The notes under the pieces are model-generated. The model had not been told where the DNA came from. It saw only the letters and a program-made list of their open reading frames with translations, and did not search any database. DNA of 64,000 bases from Saccharomycopsis fibuligera x Saccharomycopsis cf. fibuligera (Eukaryota; Ascomycota; Saccharomycetes; Ascoideales; Saccharomycopsidaceae). Location of the stretch: positions 2,294,001 through 2,358,000 of the forward strand of contig CP012812.1 of the NCBI GenBank assembly GCA_001936135.1, written 5' to 3'. The position numbers and the translations under genes were made by a program. Shown one piece after another: positions 31,049 through 41,365 of this stretch (its first letter is position 1; the number at the start of each line of letters is the position of its first letter).

Positions 31049-31122
31049 GGTTTCGTGGTCTAGTTGGTTATGGCATCTGCTTAACACGCAGAACGTCCCC
31101 AGTTCGATCCTGGGCGAAATCA
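31049..31122 (+). tRNA. tRNA-Val(AAC)
   Basis: The 74-nt gene starts GGTTTCGTGGTCTAGTTGG (A box) and has anticodon loop TTAACAC (anticodon AAC), B-box arm GTTCGATCC and acceptor strand CGAAATC with discriminator A. All four stems pair. It is nearly identical to the S. cerevisiae tRNA-Val(AAC), with no intron. A run of six T at 31123-31128 is the Pol III terminator. Confidence 0.96.
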
Positions 31123-31178
31123 TTTTTTAATATTAGTAGTTAACTCTCCCCGTAAAATCTAGATATTTTTCTCATTTG

Positions 31179-31229
31179 CACGTGAGAAGCTTCTCATCTT
31201 GCAGATGATATACAGAAAAAATTTTTTTT
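31179..31229 (+). promoter_or_regulatory. MPP10 promoter elements: CACGTG, PAC-like core, RRPE-like tract
   Basis: CACGTG (31179-31184, Cbf1-type E-box), CTCATC (31193-31198, reverse of the PAC core GATGAG) and a GAAAAAATTTTTTT tract (31215-31229, RRPE-like) lie 145-200 bp upstream of MPP10. PAC and RRPE mark the ribosome-biogenesis regulon in yeasts, to which MPP10 belongs. The PAC match is only to the core hexamer. Confidence 0.45.
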
Positions 31230-31374
31230 ATTGTTTTATTTTTTTTACATTTTGATGTTATCGCTCAGTGAAATTTTACAACTTTACAGAAAGACAAACA
31301 GTTAGACAAGTTGCCCCATTATCATACGAAATCACATCTAATAAAAGCAGAATCTTAATAAATTAGGAGAAACC

Positions 31375-33330
31375 ATGGCACCACAAATACAGGCGCCTAT
31401 AGAGGCTATAGAGAGGAATCCTACTGACTTGATTACTCAGGCTCTTACATCAAGTCAAGATACCAATCAGGATAATAATGATAATGATACAGTTACGAAC
31501 AATTTATCAAACATTGTCAAGAGCATATTAGACCCCGTCATATTGCTAAACCAAGAAGAGAAAGCCAAAAACAATAGGAAGAAGGCCTCAATACTAGACC
31601 AGATTTACGTTGAAGGTTTGGATTCTAGTCAAGTATGGGAACAGGCAAAGTTGATTATTGACGACAATGTGGACGAGTTGATGTTCACTGAAATACCGGA
31701 GCTAAAACTGAAGATTGGCGAGGATACTGATGATGAAGGTAATTTCAGTGATGGTGATCCTGAAGGAGGGAATCATGAGGTCAGTGACGGAAGCAGTGAT
31801 GAATACGAAGACTTCCAAAGCAAGAGTGTAAGTGGTGACGGTAAAGATGGTGACGAACTTTCTGAAGGTGATTTTGGTGAAGATTTTGGTGGGTTTGATG
31901 ATCAAGCCAAAGCTGAAGTTGAAGATGCAGAAAGCGAAGAAGAAGAAGAAGAAGAAGAAGAAGAAGAAGAAGAAGAAGAAGAAGAAGAAGAAGAAGAAGA
32001 AGAAGAAGAGAAAGACAAAGATGACGGATTTGGTCTTAATGATGACTTTTTCTCCTTAGAGGAATTCAACAAGCAGGTTCTTGCTGCAGAAAAAGAGAAT
32101 AACAATGAAGATGAAGAAGACGAAATTGATTATTTTGGAGAAATCTCTGATGGTTCAGATGATGAAGCAGAATACTATAACGATTTCTTTGAGAAACCGC
32201 AAGACGAAAAGAAAAAGAAAACTTCAAGTAAGACCAAGAAACCTAGCAGATATACTCAACAACAAAGCAGTGAAGAAGAAGAAGGAGAATTTGACGACAA
32301 AGAATATGACAATGCCATGTCCAATACCATGCTTGATTTGTTTGCTGATGACGATTTTGAACAAAAGAAGCAAAAGAACGATAAGGAAAAGCTTTCTACT
32401 TTTGAAAAACAACAAAGACAAATTCAAAAACAGATAGCAGAGCTTGAAAGAGAAGCAGTAGAAGAAAAAAAATGGACCATGAAAGGTGAAGCTTCAGTGA
32501 AAAACAGACCTACTGACGCCTTGCTTGATGAAGAACTTGAATTTGATCGTAATGCCAAACCAGTGCCGGTGATTACTCAAGAAGTCACAGAGTCTATTGA
32601 AGAATTAATTAGAAGAAGAATCAAGAATTACGAATTTGATGATTTACCAAGAAGACTCTTCAATGATATAAACAATGACAGGTTCAAGATGCATGATGAT
32701 TTCAACATAGAAGAAGTTGGCAAAAAATCGCAAAAATCTTTAGCAGAAATTTACGAGGATGAACATTACAACGGTGTGACCAAAGAAACTCAAACGAATG
32801 ACAAACTCAAAAAGCAGCATGACGACATTGTTGAATTATACCAATCACTTTCATATAAGTTAGACTCACTTTGTTCTGCTCATTACATTCCAAAACCAGC
32901 GGCCAAATCCTTGGAGATTAAGGTGAACGCCTCATCTATTTCCATGGAAGATGCACAGCCATTAGCGATGTCCAGCGAATCAACATTAGCACCACAAGAA
33001 GTGTTCAAGTTGCAACGTGGGGTTAACAAGAAGACTAATGAAGTGGTGCTTGCTAATGGTTTGATTGTCAACAAGAACGAATTAACAACAGAAGAAAAGA
33101 AGAATTTGAGACAAAAGGGTAAAAGAAAGAGATCTAAGGAACAGAAAAATAGTAGTGAAAATGCAAGTAAGAAGACTAAGAAGAATGGTAAGGCTTCTAA
33201 TAGTGAAGTGCTTGAGACATTAAGAAAAGGTGAAGTGCAAGTGATTGATAACAAGGGGGTGAGAAAAGATATTAATGGTAATGTGATCAAGGATGGACAG
33301 ATCTCAAAGAGTGTTTCATTCAAGTTGTAA
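31375..33330 (+). CDS. MPP10: U3 snoRNP / SSU processome protein Mpp10
   Basis: The 651-residue protein has the Mpp10 profile: a helical N-terminus (VEGLDSSQVWEQAKLIIDDN at about 80-100), long acidic tracts (a pure Glu run at about 187-211 and more up to about 310), the conserved region IEELIRRRIKNYEFDDLPRR (about 405-425), EIYEDEHYN (about 455), and the basic C-terminal RGVNKKTNEVVLANG and LRQKGKRKRSKEQKN. Mpp10 works with Imp3 and Imp4 on the U3 snoRNP to process 18S rRNA in the nucleolus. It starts at an ATG 252 bp downstream of the tRNA-Val gene, with candidate ribosome-biogenesis promoter motifs between them. Confidence 0.93.
   Translation: MAPQIQAPIEAIERNPTDLITQALTSSQDTNQDNNDNDTVTNNLSNIVKSILDPVILLNQEEKAKNNRKKASILDQIYVEGLDSSQVWEQAKLIIDDNVDELMFTEIPELKLKIGEDTDDEGNFSDGDPEGGNHEVSDGSSDEYEDFQSKSVSGDGKDGDELSEGDFGEDFGGFDDQAKAEVEDAESEEEEEEEEEEEEEEEEEEEEEEEEEKDKDDGFGLNDDFFSLEEFNKQVLAAEKENNNEDEEDEIDYFGEISDGSDDEAEYYNDFFEKPQDEKKKKTSSKTKKPSRYTQQQSSEEEEGEFDDKEYDNAMSNTMLDLFADDDFEQKKQKNDKEKLSTFEKQQRQIQKQIAELEREAVEEKKWTMKGEASVKNRPTDALLDEELEFDRNAKPVPVITQEVTESIEELIRRRIKNYEFDDLPRRLFNDINNDRFKMHDDFNIEEVGKKSQKSLAEIYEDEHYNGVTKETQTNDKLKKQHDDIVELYQSLSYKLDSLCSAHYIPKPAAKSLEIKVNASSISMEDAQPLAMSSESTLAPQEVFKLQRGVNKKTNEVVLANGLIVNKNELTTEEKKNLRQKGKRKRSKEQKNSSENASKKTKKNGKASNSEVLETLRKGEVQVIDNKGVRKDINGNVIKDGQISKSVSFKL
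31936..32009 (+). repeat. (GAA)n polyGlu-coding run in MPP10
   Basis: About 24 nearly pure GAA codons encode a glutamate homopolymer within the acidic region. Pure purine runs of this size are prone to length change. Confidence 0.95.
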
Positions 33331-33855
33331 GCAGAGGTGAGGTTAGTTGATGTATGTATATGCTTGTACTTTTGAATAGACGCTATGCTTTGTTTTATTC
33401 ATAAGTTTTTGCTAGAATGTTGTTCTAGCATCTTTCGTACTGTTTGTAGAAAATTTAAAGGCTTTACAAGTGAGGTATAACAATATAAAATAGTTCTTTT
33501 CTTTTGGTTCCGGAGAAATTGTACATTACACTGAAACCTAATGCCTGTTTGGATACATATTGTATCTTGGGTTCCAAAGGAATACTTTTATTGCTACGCT
33601 GCATGCAATCTCTGGAAGCACGACAGTGATTGTCAGAATATTTTTGCATTTGACCTAACTCTGACAAAGTTATATATACTACAGTAGATTGGTTGAGTTA
33701 AATAGTTTCTACTTTTGTAAATTCAATCAAACAAGGTTCAAATATGAACCTTTTTGACAAATAAAGAAGGAAAAATACCAAAGAATACATCAACTATAAA
33801 CTAATTAGCATAAATTATACTATACTAAATACACACCAATACTCATTACTCCCTA
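33331..33855. other. Convergent 3' region MPP10 / APL4
   Basis: 525 bp between two stops, AT-rich, with no recognisable gene or repeat. Confidence 0.5.
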
Positions 33856-36789
33856 TCACAATGTTCTATTAACGTTGTGATCAAACAAAATGTTCTTAGC
33901 CACTCCATCAATTTCATAATTGAATTTAACTCTCAATTTGAGCTTTGATCCAACTTTCCCGTTGATTTTCAATTCTTGCTTATAGTAATTATATTGATTG
34001 ATCTCGGTGACTAGCTCACTAGGTACAATTACAAGTTTTTGTGATTTAGCTACTGCGATAAGCAAATTGAAGTTCTTAATTACTGAGCCGGTTTTAGCGC
34101 TGTTGGTGGAATTAACGATAAAGATTTCTAAAACTGCTGAACCTGACGCTATGGCTTTTAAGTTGAGCTTGATTGTAATGTCTTCATTTTGAAAAATTTC
34201 CTGATAGTCTGACCCAGACAAGAATTGGTTATTGCTTTGCTGTTGTTGCTGTTGTTGTTGTGGTTGCAGCTGTGAAGCGTCAAACAAACCTAGAACATTG
34301 TTCTTGCCGCTGTTATTATTGTTTTGTTGATTGGTGTTTGTTGCCGGTGCTGTTGCGGTTGGATTATTTGAACCAAACAAGTCCAAAATGTCGGCAGAAG
34401 CAGGCTTAGCAGATTGAGCCGGAAAATTGTTACTATTAGAACCACCAAAAATATCAGAAAGTAAATCAGCGTTGTTTTGTTTGTTCCGCGTTGCACCTGC
34501 ACTAACGGTAGCAGAATTAGCATCAGTAGTAGCAGCACCACTGTTATCATCCATCAAATCAAGCAAGAAATTATCAGTAGAGCTAACCACATTAGTGCTA
34601 TCAGAACCAGCTAATGCTTTAGAAGAAGCAGCTTCCAAGTTTTGCGAAAGAGATACTTTACCAATTTCTTTGATATGCAGCGGTGGGATTCTTTCTAATA
34701 AACCGTACTTGATATTTTGATCCTTAATGCTTAATATTTCCAAGTACTCCACCGCTTTCATCTGTAAATTGACATTGATGGAATCACTGAAAGTTCTGAT
34801 CAACACTTCAATTTGTGCAAGGCTTTGTGGATTGTTTTGGAAAAGCTTTGAAAGTTTGAGCAACGCAGTCAATACATATGAGTTGATCAATTGACTAGTG
34901 GTGACTTTAACTAACTTGGTAAAATATTCCAATACCACTGCATCAGTAATAACGCCACCAGTACCGTTACCACTTGGCTCTTCTGGTTTGTCTAATTTGC
35001 CATTCAATACTAACTCGCCATATTCACCTAAGCACCACACATTAATCAAATTTAAGCCATTATTGTAATAATTAGCTCTGCTTAAATTGAAAATTTGGAT
35101 TAAACTATCTTTGACCAATAATTGGTTATCATTAAAATTGTTTTCTTGTGATAAGCCAATATTAACCGGTTGATTATTAGCAATGTTTGATATGATTGAT
35201 AATATAAAAGAAATAATATCGTTTGTCATGTAGTTACCATTCAAATTCAACAATATGATCAAATACTTGAAGAAAAATTTCAAATTTGGCGAATATGTTT
35301 TTAAAATAATAGCTAATTTCTTGGTGATGAAGAATTTCAAGTCCAAGTTATTTAACGAATATGATGAAGAGTTACTATCTAATGTACCAGTAGGATTTTT
35401 CGTATATGAATTTAATGAGAAATCATTCAATTCTTTGGATAAGTTATAGTTGAAAATGTTAAATTCATTAAACCCACCACCACTGCCACCACTTTCTCCA
35501 TTTTCAGCATTAGCAAGCTCCAAAAATTTAACCAATTCTTTGATTAAAATTCTAATATTTTTTTCATTCAAAATTTCAAAGATCAATTCTAATGCTCTTC
35601 TTTTGATACTAATATCATTATCAAACAAACAATTGATGATTATTGATTGATGTCTTTGCACGGTTTTAGGTTCAAACTTGACGACAGTCAATAAGGTATT
35701 CAACGAAATATACTTAATGTTGTTATCTTTCAAAGTTAAAAATTTACCCAACAAATTAATTCCAAGAACTTTTAATGCACTGTTTGAATTTTTCAATTGG
35801 AAAATTGATCTAACCACTTCATAAAGAATCAAGTTACCGGCATTTTTACCAAACTCAACATTAGAAGAGATTTGGGTTAACAAGTCATTGTATTGATCAT
35901 TCAACTTGTTGTATAATTTTGGAATATTGTATTTGTTTGGATTAACAAATTCTTGATTATTGTTGCTTTCATTTTCAATAACTGGTTTGGACAATGTAAT
36001 AATCAAAGTAATAGTTTGCAATAAGGCCACGTGTAAAAACGGATCAGATATTCCCAAGATATCGTATTCTGGATTATAATTCAATGATGACAAGTTTTTC
36101 AAAATAACGAGTAATTTAGGCAATGAGTTGACATACAATGCGGTTTTCACTGCATTATCACCAAACACAAAAAAGCTTCTTAATAACTGACACAAAGCAA
36201 GTAACACTGAATGATCTCTTTCATTGATATTAAGCAAATTGTATTTATTTACGTTATCAAAGAAAATCTCAATCAAGTCAACATTTTTCTCCACAAGCTT
36301 AGCGCTCACCAATATGGCTTTCTTCTTCAAATATGGGTTGTTGCCATTATGAGTGAGAATGTTCAATATGTCATTATACGTATCGTTGGACAAATCATAG
36401 GAAACCACAGTGGCCAAAGTGGATAAAGCTAATGAAACAAAGTATTGATTTGGATGGTTCAAATCCTGAACTAATGAGTTCGTCAACAATGTCAAAATTT
36501 CTTGATTTTCATCAAGCAATAAACTGGTGGCCAAGTATCCAAGGCGCTTATCAGCAAAATGAGAACTAGCTAATAATTTGATGCATTCAATTTGACCAAA
36601 ATGGGTCTTTTCCCCTAAGATATACAAGTAAAGCAACTTCTGAATGCTAATTCTTCTTTTGTTGTTGGACAAGTTGACATCTTTAAATGCAGTTCTAATG
36701 GAGGCTGATTCTTTCCTGATGACAGATCGTTCATCAGCAATGGTTTTGGAGTATCTGACCGCTTTGATAAACGATCTCAAAGAGCCCAT
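33856..36789 (-). CDS. APL4: AP-1 clathrin adaptor complex gamma subunit
   Basis: The 977-residue protein starts MGSLRSFIKAVRYSKTIADE followed by ERSVIRKESASIRTAF, the gamma-adaptin signature. The adaptin trunk of helical repeats covers about 1-590 (YLYILGEKTHFGQIECIKLL is typical). A Ser/Asn/Gln-rich hinge (about 720-855) carries DLLSDIFGG and DILDLFG acidic-Phe motifs and LGLF, candidate clathrin/accessory-binding sites, plus a polyGln run. The C-terminal gamma-ear (GAE) domain covers about 865-977 (EDITIKLNLKAIASGSAVLE). AP-1 sorts cargo between the trans-Golgi and endosomes. The Gly-rich insert at about 430-440 is lineage-specific. Confidence 0.94.
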   Translation of the reverse strand: MGSLRSFIKAVRYSKTIADERSVIRKESASIRTAFKDVNLSNNKRRISIQKLLYLYILGEKTHFGQIECIKLLASSHFADKRLGYLATSLLLDENQEILTLLTNSLVQDLNHPNQYFVSLALSTLATVVSYDLSNDTYNDILNILTHNGNNPYLKKKAILVSAKLVEKNVDLIEIFFDNVNKYNLLNINERDHSVLLALCQLLRSFFVFGDNAVKTALYVNSLPKLLVILKNLSSLNYNPEYDILGISDPFLHVALLQTITLIITLSKPVIENESNNNQEFVNPNKYNIPKLYNKLNDQYNDLLTQISSNVEFGKNAGNLILYEVVRSIFQLKNSNSALKVLGINLLGKFLTLKDNNIKYISLNTLLTVVKFEPKTVQRHQSIIINCLFDNDISIKRRALELIFEILNEKNIRILIKELVKFLELANAENGESGGSGGGFNEFNIFNYNLSKELNDFSLNSYTKNPTGTLDSNSSSYSLNNLDLKFFITKKLAIILKTYSPNLKFFFKYLIILLNLNGNYMTNDIISFILSIISNIANNQPVNIGLSQENNFNDNQLLVKDSLIQIFNLSRANYYNNGLNLINVWCLGEYGELVLNGKLDKPEEPSGNGTGGVITDAVVLEYFTKLVKVTTSQLINSYVLTALLKLSKLFQNNPQSLAQIEVLIRTFSDSINVNLQMKAVEYLEILSIKDQNIKYGLLERIPPLHIKEIGKVSLSQNLEAASSKALAGSDSTNVVSSTDNFLLDLMDDNSGAATTDANSATVSAGATRNKQNNADLLSDIFGGSNSNNFPAQSAKPASADILDLFGSNNPTATAPATNTNQQNNNNSGKNNVLGLFDASQLQPQQQQQQQQSNNQFLSGSDYQEIFQNEDITIKLNLKAIASGSAVLEIFIVNSTNSAKTGSVIKNFNLLIAVAKSQKLVIVPSELVTEINQYNYYKQELKINGKVGSKLKLRVKFNYEIDGVAKNILFDHNVNRTL

Positions 36790-38147
36790 TGTGCTATTGT
36801 GCTTTTGCTTTGTTCTTAAGATTGAACTTTATGGTAAAGTCTATTGAATTGATGATCTGACAAATGTATAGAATCAGTGACTTCCGTGTGAAATCAGAAC
36901 AAGTGAAACTGGTATTCAAGATAGTTATGAACCGCTGTCTAGGGCTCAATAATTAATACCGTGTACCTAACTGAAAACGATTTTTTTTTCAAGTTTGATC
37001 GATCCAGTCACGCGCCCCGGCGTTGGCCATGGCCACCATTCTGCTTTGGCCTCTATTTAAAAAAATAGCGAGATGGTCTACAACAACAGATTGTATTTCA
37101 AATAACAAAAAATGAATTAACAAAGAACTTACCCAAGCATAATAAACTTAGTAGATTTATCTACAAATATAAGCTTTGAGCACATTATGGTGAGATATCT
37201 ATATACGCAGCTTTTTATGGGACACGTGTGAAAAACGTACATCCATAACTTATAGAAGACTCTTTATATATTGATATCAAATCTACGTATAATATATACG
37301 TATAATAGGGCTATGAGCATAGTAATAGTCGAGTCTTTTGAAGTTTCTTATTATTTTCTATTTAAGGGCCTTCGATAATTTAGTAGATTAAAATACGGTG
37401 CAAATAATAAATGTAGCTGCCAGTATACTAGCAAAACATCATCTGATACTAGTGGCGCCCAAGCATAGGACCATTGACAACAAACTTTCTGATTTGTAAG
37501 TCAAACGTTAACGCCTCAAGATTTTTACTCAAGAAAGGTGTCTATAACGTACCAGCAAGTACAAAAATGTAGATCTGGCGTTACCATCAGTAAATGAGAA
37601 TAAAACTAACTTTTAGAAACACCTGCTTTCCAGTATGCGTGCTTATAAAGAGAGTGGTTCTACAAACTATATTGTTCCAGTGACTTTTAGGAATTATAAA
37701 ATTCTAAATCTGAAGGCCCAAAAATAGTTTATGTTTTCGAGTTTATCTGTTGTCTTCCAATGTTTCCAAGTTCCATTAATTATATCTTCCTTTGTGTGAT
37801 ATATAGCTGTAGGAAAGATAACACACATGTATGTGCTTATCTCCACGCGGCCCGCTTTGTTTTGCATGGCTTTTCTGTCAAAGTAAAAATAAAAAGTAAA
37901 AAGCACCAGCAGTATTTCGAGAGAAAATACTTTGTAAAATATGTATATATATATATAATAAAATAAAACGAAATACGATAGTCAAAAAGGACCTAGGTAT
38001 GGAAAAGAATTTATGGTGCAGTTGATAGCAGCATGGAAAGCGCGGCTGAGTGGTCGGAGCGCACAAAGAAATACAGATTCGACCAAAAACGTTGACATCG
38101 GCGGCAGAACAAGTTGGAAAATGACAGGTCTTAGATCATCTCTTGCC

Positions 38148-38199
38148 AATCTCTCTATATAAAACATATTTTTAATCTCTCTATATAAAACATATTTTT
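38148..38199 (+). repeat. 26-bp tandem duplication with two TATA motifs
   Basis: The unit 38148-38173 is repeated exactly at 38174-38199. Each copy contains CTATATAAAACA. It lies about 400 bp upstream of ILV3. Confidence 0.9.
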
Positions 38200-38264
38200 T
38201 TCAATAGTAAAAGAGTACAAGAAAACTTTTTCAGGAGAAGATATTTGTGAAAGGAGAGAAACAG

Positions 38265-38300
<36 letters not shown>

Positions 38301-38325
38301 TTTTGATCGTATTCAAGACCTGCGT

Positions 38326-38373
38326 ATATCAGAATCCTGTGATATCAGAATCCTGTGATATCAGAATCCTGTG
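38326..38373 (+). repeat. Three exact 16-bp tandem repeats upstream of ILV3
   Basis: ATATCAGAATCCTGTG occurs three times head to tail (38326-38341, 38342-38357, 38358-38373) without mismatch. The next bases start a fourth, diverged copy. Confidence 0.95.
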
Positions 38374-38442
38374 ATCTCACATAATGTCCCGAAGAATGAA
38401 AATTCATTCGCCAGAATGATTGAAACTGAAAATATATTTTAA

Positions 38443-38451
38443 ATGAGTCAT
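38443..38451. promoter_or_regulatory. Gcn4-type site upstream of ILV3
   Basis: ATGAGTCAT is the perfect palindromic Gcn4 consensus, 150 bp upstream of the ILV3 start. General amino acid control of ILV genes by Gcn4 is established in yeast, which supports the match. Confidence 0.7.
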
Positions 38452-38600
38452 TCAGTTATACAATTTATGTCCCATATAAACTATGTTTGGCCTAACAATT
38501 TTTAAAAACATTTTGCTTTCCCTTCAGGAAAGACAACAGTGAAAACATTATCAGTGCTGCTTGAACATATCAAAGATTATAATAACTGAAACAGGAAATA

Positions 38601-40367
38601 ATGCCTACAGCACACACAATTTTCAGAAGACAATTTTCCACCACTCTAACAACCCTAAAGGTGTTAAAAAAACACAATAAATATTCTTCAGTAATCACCT
38701 CGTCCAAGTCTCAAGGTGCTTCTCGGGCGCAGTTGTATGCCACCGGCTTCAAAACCGAAGATTTCTCTAAAGGTCAAGTGGGTGTTGGTTCGTGCTGGTG
38801 GTCAGGAAACCCATGCAATATGCATTTGCTTGAATTGAGCAAAATTTGTTCTGACTCAGTGGAAAAAGCAGGACTTAAATCAATGCGATTCAATACTATC
38901 GCAGTATCTGATGGAATTTCCATGGGCACTAAGGGAATGAGGTACTCTCTACAATCTAGAGAAATCATTGCTGATAGCTTTGAAAGTATAATGATGGCTC
39001 AACATTATGATGCCAATATTGGGATCCCCAGTTGTGATAAAAACATGCCGGGAGTGTTGATTGGAATGGCTAGACATAATAGGCCATCGATTATGGTTTA
39101 CGGTGGCACAATATTGCCCGGAAAGGGTACTTGTGGAAACTTCAAGGACCAAAGAATAGAATTAGTAGCAGCTTTCCAGACTTATGGAAAATATATTTCT
39201 AACCAAATTACTGAAGAGGAACGCTGTGATATTGTGTCTCATGCTTGCCCTGGACCCGGCTCCTGTGGTGGGATGTACACTGCCAATTCAATGGCTAGCG
39301 CTGCAGAGGTCATGGGCATTTCGTTACCAAATTCTTCTAGTTCTCCTGCTGTCAGTCAAGAGAAAAGGCTCGAATGCGAAAATATCGGTGATGCTATCAA
39401 AAAAGTTATCGAAATGGGCTTGAAGCCGAGAGATATCATGACCAAAGAAGCATTCTTAAATGCAATCACTTATACCATTGCTACTGGAGGATCCACAAAT
39501 ATTGTCTTACATTTGATTGCTATTGCTCATTCTTGTAACGTTGACTTGACTCCTACTGATTTTCAAAACATTTCAGACAGCACCCCATTACTTGGGGATT
39601 TGAAACCTTCTGGAAAATACATGATGGCAGACTTGCCAACAATTGGCGGAACCCAAGCTATTATTAAATTTCTTTATAATGAGGGTTTCCTTAACGGTGA
39701 TTGTATGTCGGTTACCGGTAAGACTTTGAAAGAAAATGTTACTTCAGCTAGGGACTTTCCAACCAATCAGAAAATCATTAGACCTGTTTCCAACCCAATT
39801 AAGCCTACTGGACATTTGCAAATCTTGTATGGATCTTTAGCTCCCGGTGGAGCGGTAGGGAAAATCACTGGTAAAGAAGGCACTTATTTCAAAGGTAAAG
39901 CAAGAGTGTTCGAAGATGAAGATAGTTTTATCAAAGCTTTGGAAAATGGGGAAATCAAAAGAGGTAAAAAAACAGTGGTTATTATTAGATACGAAGGCCC
40001 AAAAGGTGGACCAGGTATGCCAGAGATGTTGAAACCTTCTAGCACATTAATGGGTTATGGCTTGGGCCAAGATGTTGCATTATTGACTGATGGTAGATTT
40101 TCCGGTGGGTCTCATGGGTTCTTGATTGGTCATATTGTCCCCGAAGCTAGTGAAGGTGGGCCAATTGGGTTAGTAAAAGATGACGATGAGGTCATAATTG
40201 ATGCAGAAAATAATAGGATTGATTTGTTGGTCGATGAAGCGGAAATGAATGAAAGGAGAGCAAAGTGGATTAGGCCAGCACCAAGATATAATAGAGGTAC
40301 CTTGGCCAAGTACATTGAATTGGTGGGTGATGCTTCCAGTGGCTGTGTCACCGACAACTTCAAATAG
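38601..40367 (+). CDS. ILV3: Dihydroxy-acid dehydratase, mitochondrial
   Basis: The 588-residue protein has the full length of fungal Ilv3 and a basic, Ser/Thr-rich N-terminus ([16 protein letters not shown]) typical of a mitochondrial targeting sequence. IlvD/Edd signatures include [11 protein letters not shown] (Cys about 72), [13 protein letters not shown] (Cys about 145) and [17 protein letters not shown] (about 216-232); these cysteines bind the Fe-S cluster. [19 protein letters not shown] (about 500) is the second family signature. It dehydrates 2,3-dihydroxy acids in isoleucine and valine synthesis. A Gcn4-type site lies upstream. Confidence 0.97.
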   Translation: MPTAHTIFRRQFSTTLTTLKVLKKHNKYSSVITSSKSQGASRAQLYATGFKTEDFSKGQVGVGSCWWSGNPCNMHLLELSKICSDSVEKAGLKSMRFNTIAVSDGISMGTKGMRYSLQSREIIADSFESIMMAQHYDANIGIPSCDKNMPGVLIGMARHNRPSIMVYGGTILPGKGTCGNFKDQRIELVAAFQTYGKYISNQITEEERCDIVSHACPGPGSCGGMYTANSMASAAEVMGISLPNSSSSPAVSQEKRLECENIGDAIKKVIEMGLKPRDIMTKEAFLNAITYTIATGGSTNIVLHLIAIAHSCNVDLTPTDFQNISDSTPLLGDLKPSGKYMMADLPTIGGTQAIIKFLYNEGFLNGDCMSVTGKTLKENVTSARDFPTNQKIIRPVSNPIKPTGHLQILYGSLAPGGAVGKITGKEGTYFKGKARVFEDEDSFIKALENGEIKRGKKTVVIIRYEGPKGGPGMPEMLKPSSTLMGYGLGQDVALLTDGRFSGGSHGFLIGHIVPEASEGGPIGLVKDDDEVIIDAENNRIDLLVDEAEMNERRAKWIRPAPRYNRGTLAKYIELVGDASSGCVTDNFK

Positions 40368-41365
40368 ACTTTACTTAAAATACAGGCACAGTTTCAGCAT
40401 TTTTAACGTGCTCGTTCTGTTTTTTTGTTTTTTTGTTTGTTTTTGTCTATTTTGTAAAATTTCACTCTTTTTTTAGCTTTAGCTTCACAGCAGTTTCGTG
40501 TTATTTTGTTTCTGGATCCACAGACATCCCTCTTGCGGACATAAACATAAACTGAGACTGCTGCATAAAAAGAGAAAACAGCGGCGCTGGCGCAGGACCC
40601 AGTAGAATGGTTCTTCTCCCAGTAAGGAAAGGCACGTTGCCCAGAATGCGAAGCTAAATAATGCCGAATAATGCTATAGCACCATCCATAATTATCTGTG
40701 TATAACGGCTGTGATTCTGGGCTTGGTCCTGGTTTTTTCATGCATAGATGGTGATTTTTGTTTTATTGCAGTCCACGTGGTGATTATCACTGCCCGTTGA
40801 TTGTCTATTGAGTCTATTCTTCAGCATGGAGGCGATGAACTGACAAAAGTCTCTATACTACTCACTACACAATTATAGCTCTTCTATTTCTTCGGCTAAT
40901 TTCTTTATAGTTTGCCAATTAACCTGTTTTTTTTTTTTTTTTTTTTGTTTTTTTTTTACTTTTACTACATATCTGCCGTACTGTAACAGAAACTGCTGCT
41001 GTCGTTGATCTTGGCATCAAAATTCACTTATAACATTCAAAGCAAGCCTTAATGTTTCTCTTTCTTCCCAAGGCTCCAGGGGTTTTTAAAATACTGGAAA
41101 TATTTATATAACTTGGTTGCGTTTGCTAAAGTAGACCTACAGATACTAATTCTCTGCACGGCACCAATTTCTCGTTATTACCTTTTTCTCCCAAAGCTTT
41201 TCTTTACCGAGCAGACATGTCCAGAAGATTTGTTTTCTCTATTTCGCAAACTTTATAAATAATATCTACTTTCAATAATAGTAGCAATATAAAAACTAAT
41301 ATATTACACAAGTTCTACAGAAAATTATCAGAGCTACAAATTCGCAACAGACGAGATATCCAGCA
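40368..41365. other. Intergenic ILV3 to arrestin-like gene
   Basis: 998 bp without a supportable gene. It has a TTTTTG-rich ILV3 3' end (40418-40448), a long T-rich tract (40928-40960) and a TATAAATAA motif at about 41255-41263, about 110 bp before the next start. Confidence 0.5.

Larger units (their letters stand above)
30991..31374. other. tRNA-Val and MPP10 promoter interval
   Basis: The LINE-B junction is at about 30990, the tRNA occupies 31049-31122, and about 250 bp remain upstream of MPP10, holding CACGTG, CTCATC and an A6T7 tract (separate entries). Confidence 0.6.
36790..38600. other. 1.8-kb divergent region APL4 / ILV3
   Basis: No gene I can support. It contains a 12-bp palindrome TGGCCATGGCCA (37024-37035) in a GC-richer block near APL4, an inverted repeat TACGTATA/TATACGTA (37284-37302), a tRNA-like A-box/B-box pair (38042-38083), a 26-bp tandem duplication holding TATATAAAA (38148-38199), a run of 31 T (38269-38299), three 16-bp tandem repeats (38326-38373) and a Gcn4-type site (38443-38451). 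Short open frames around 37694-38167 overlap on both strands and are not convincing. Confidence 0.6.

Noticed and set aside
38041-38095. A tRNA gene
   Set aside because: A- and B-box-like words are present but no acceptor or anticodon stem can be paired.
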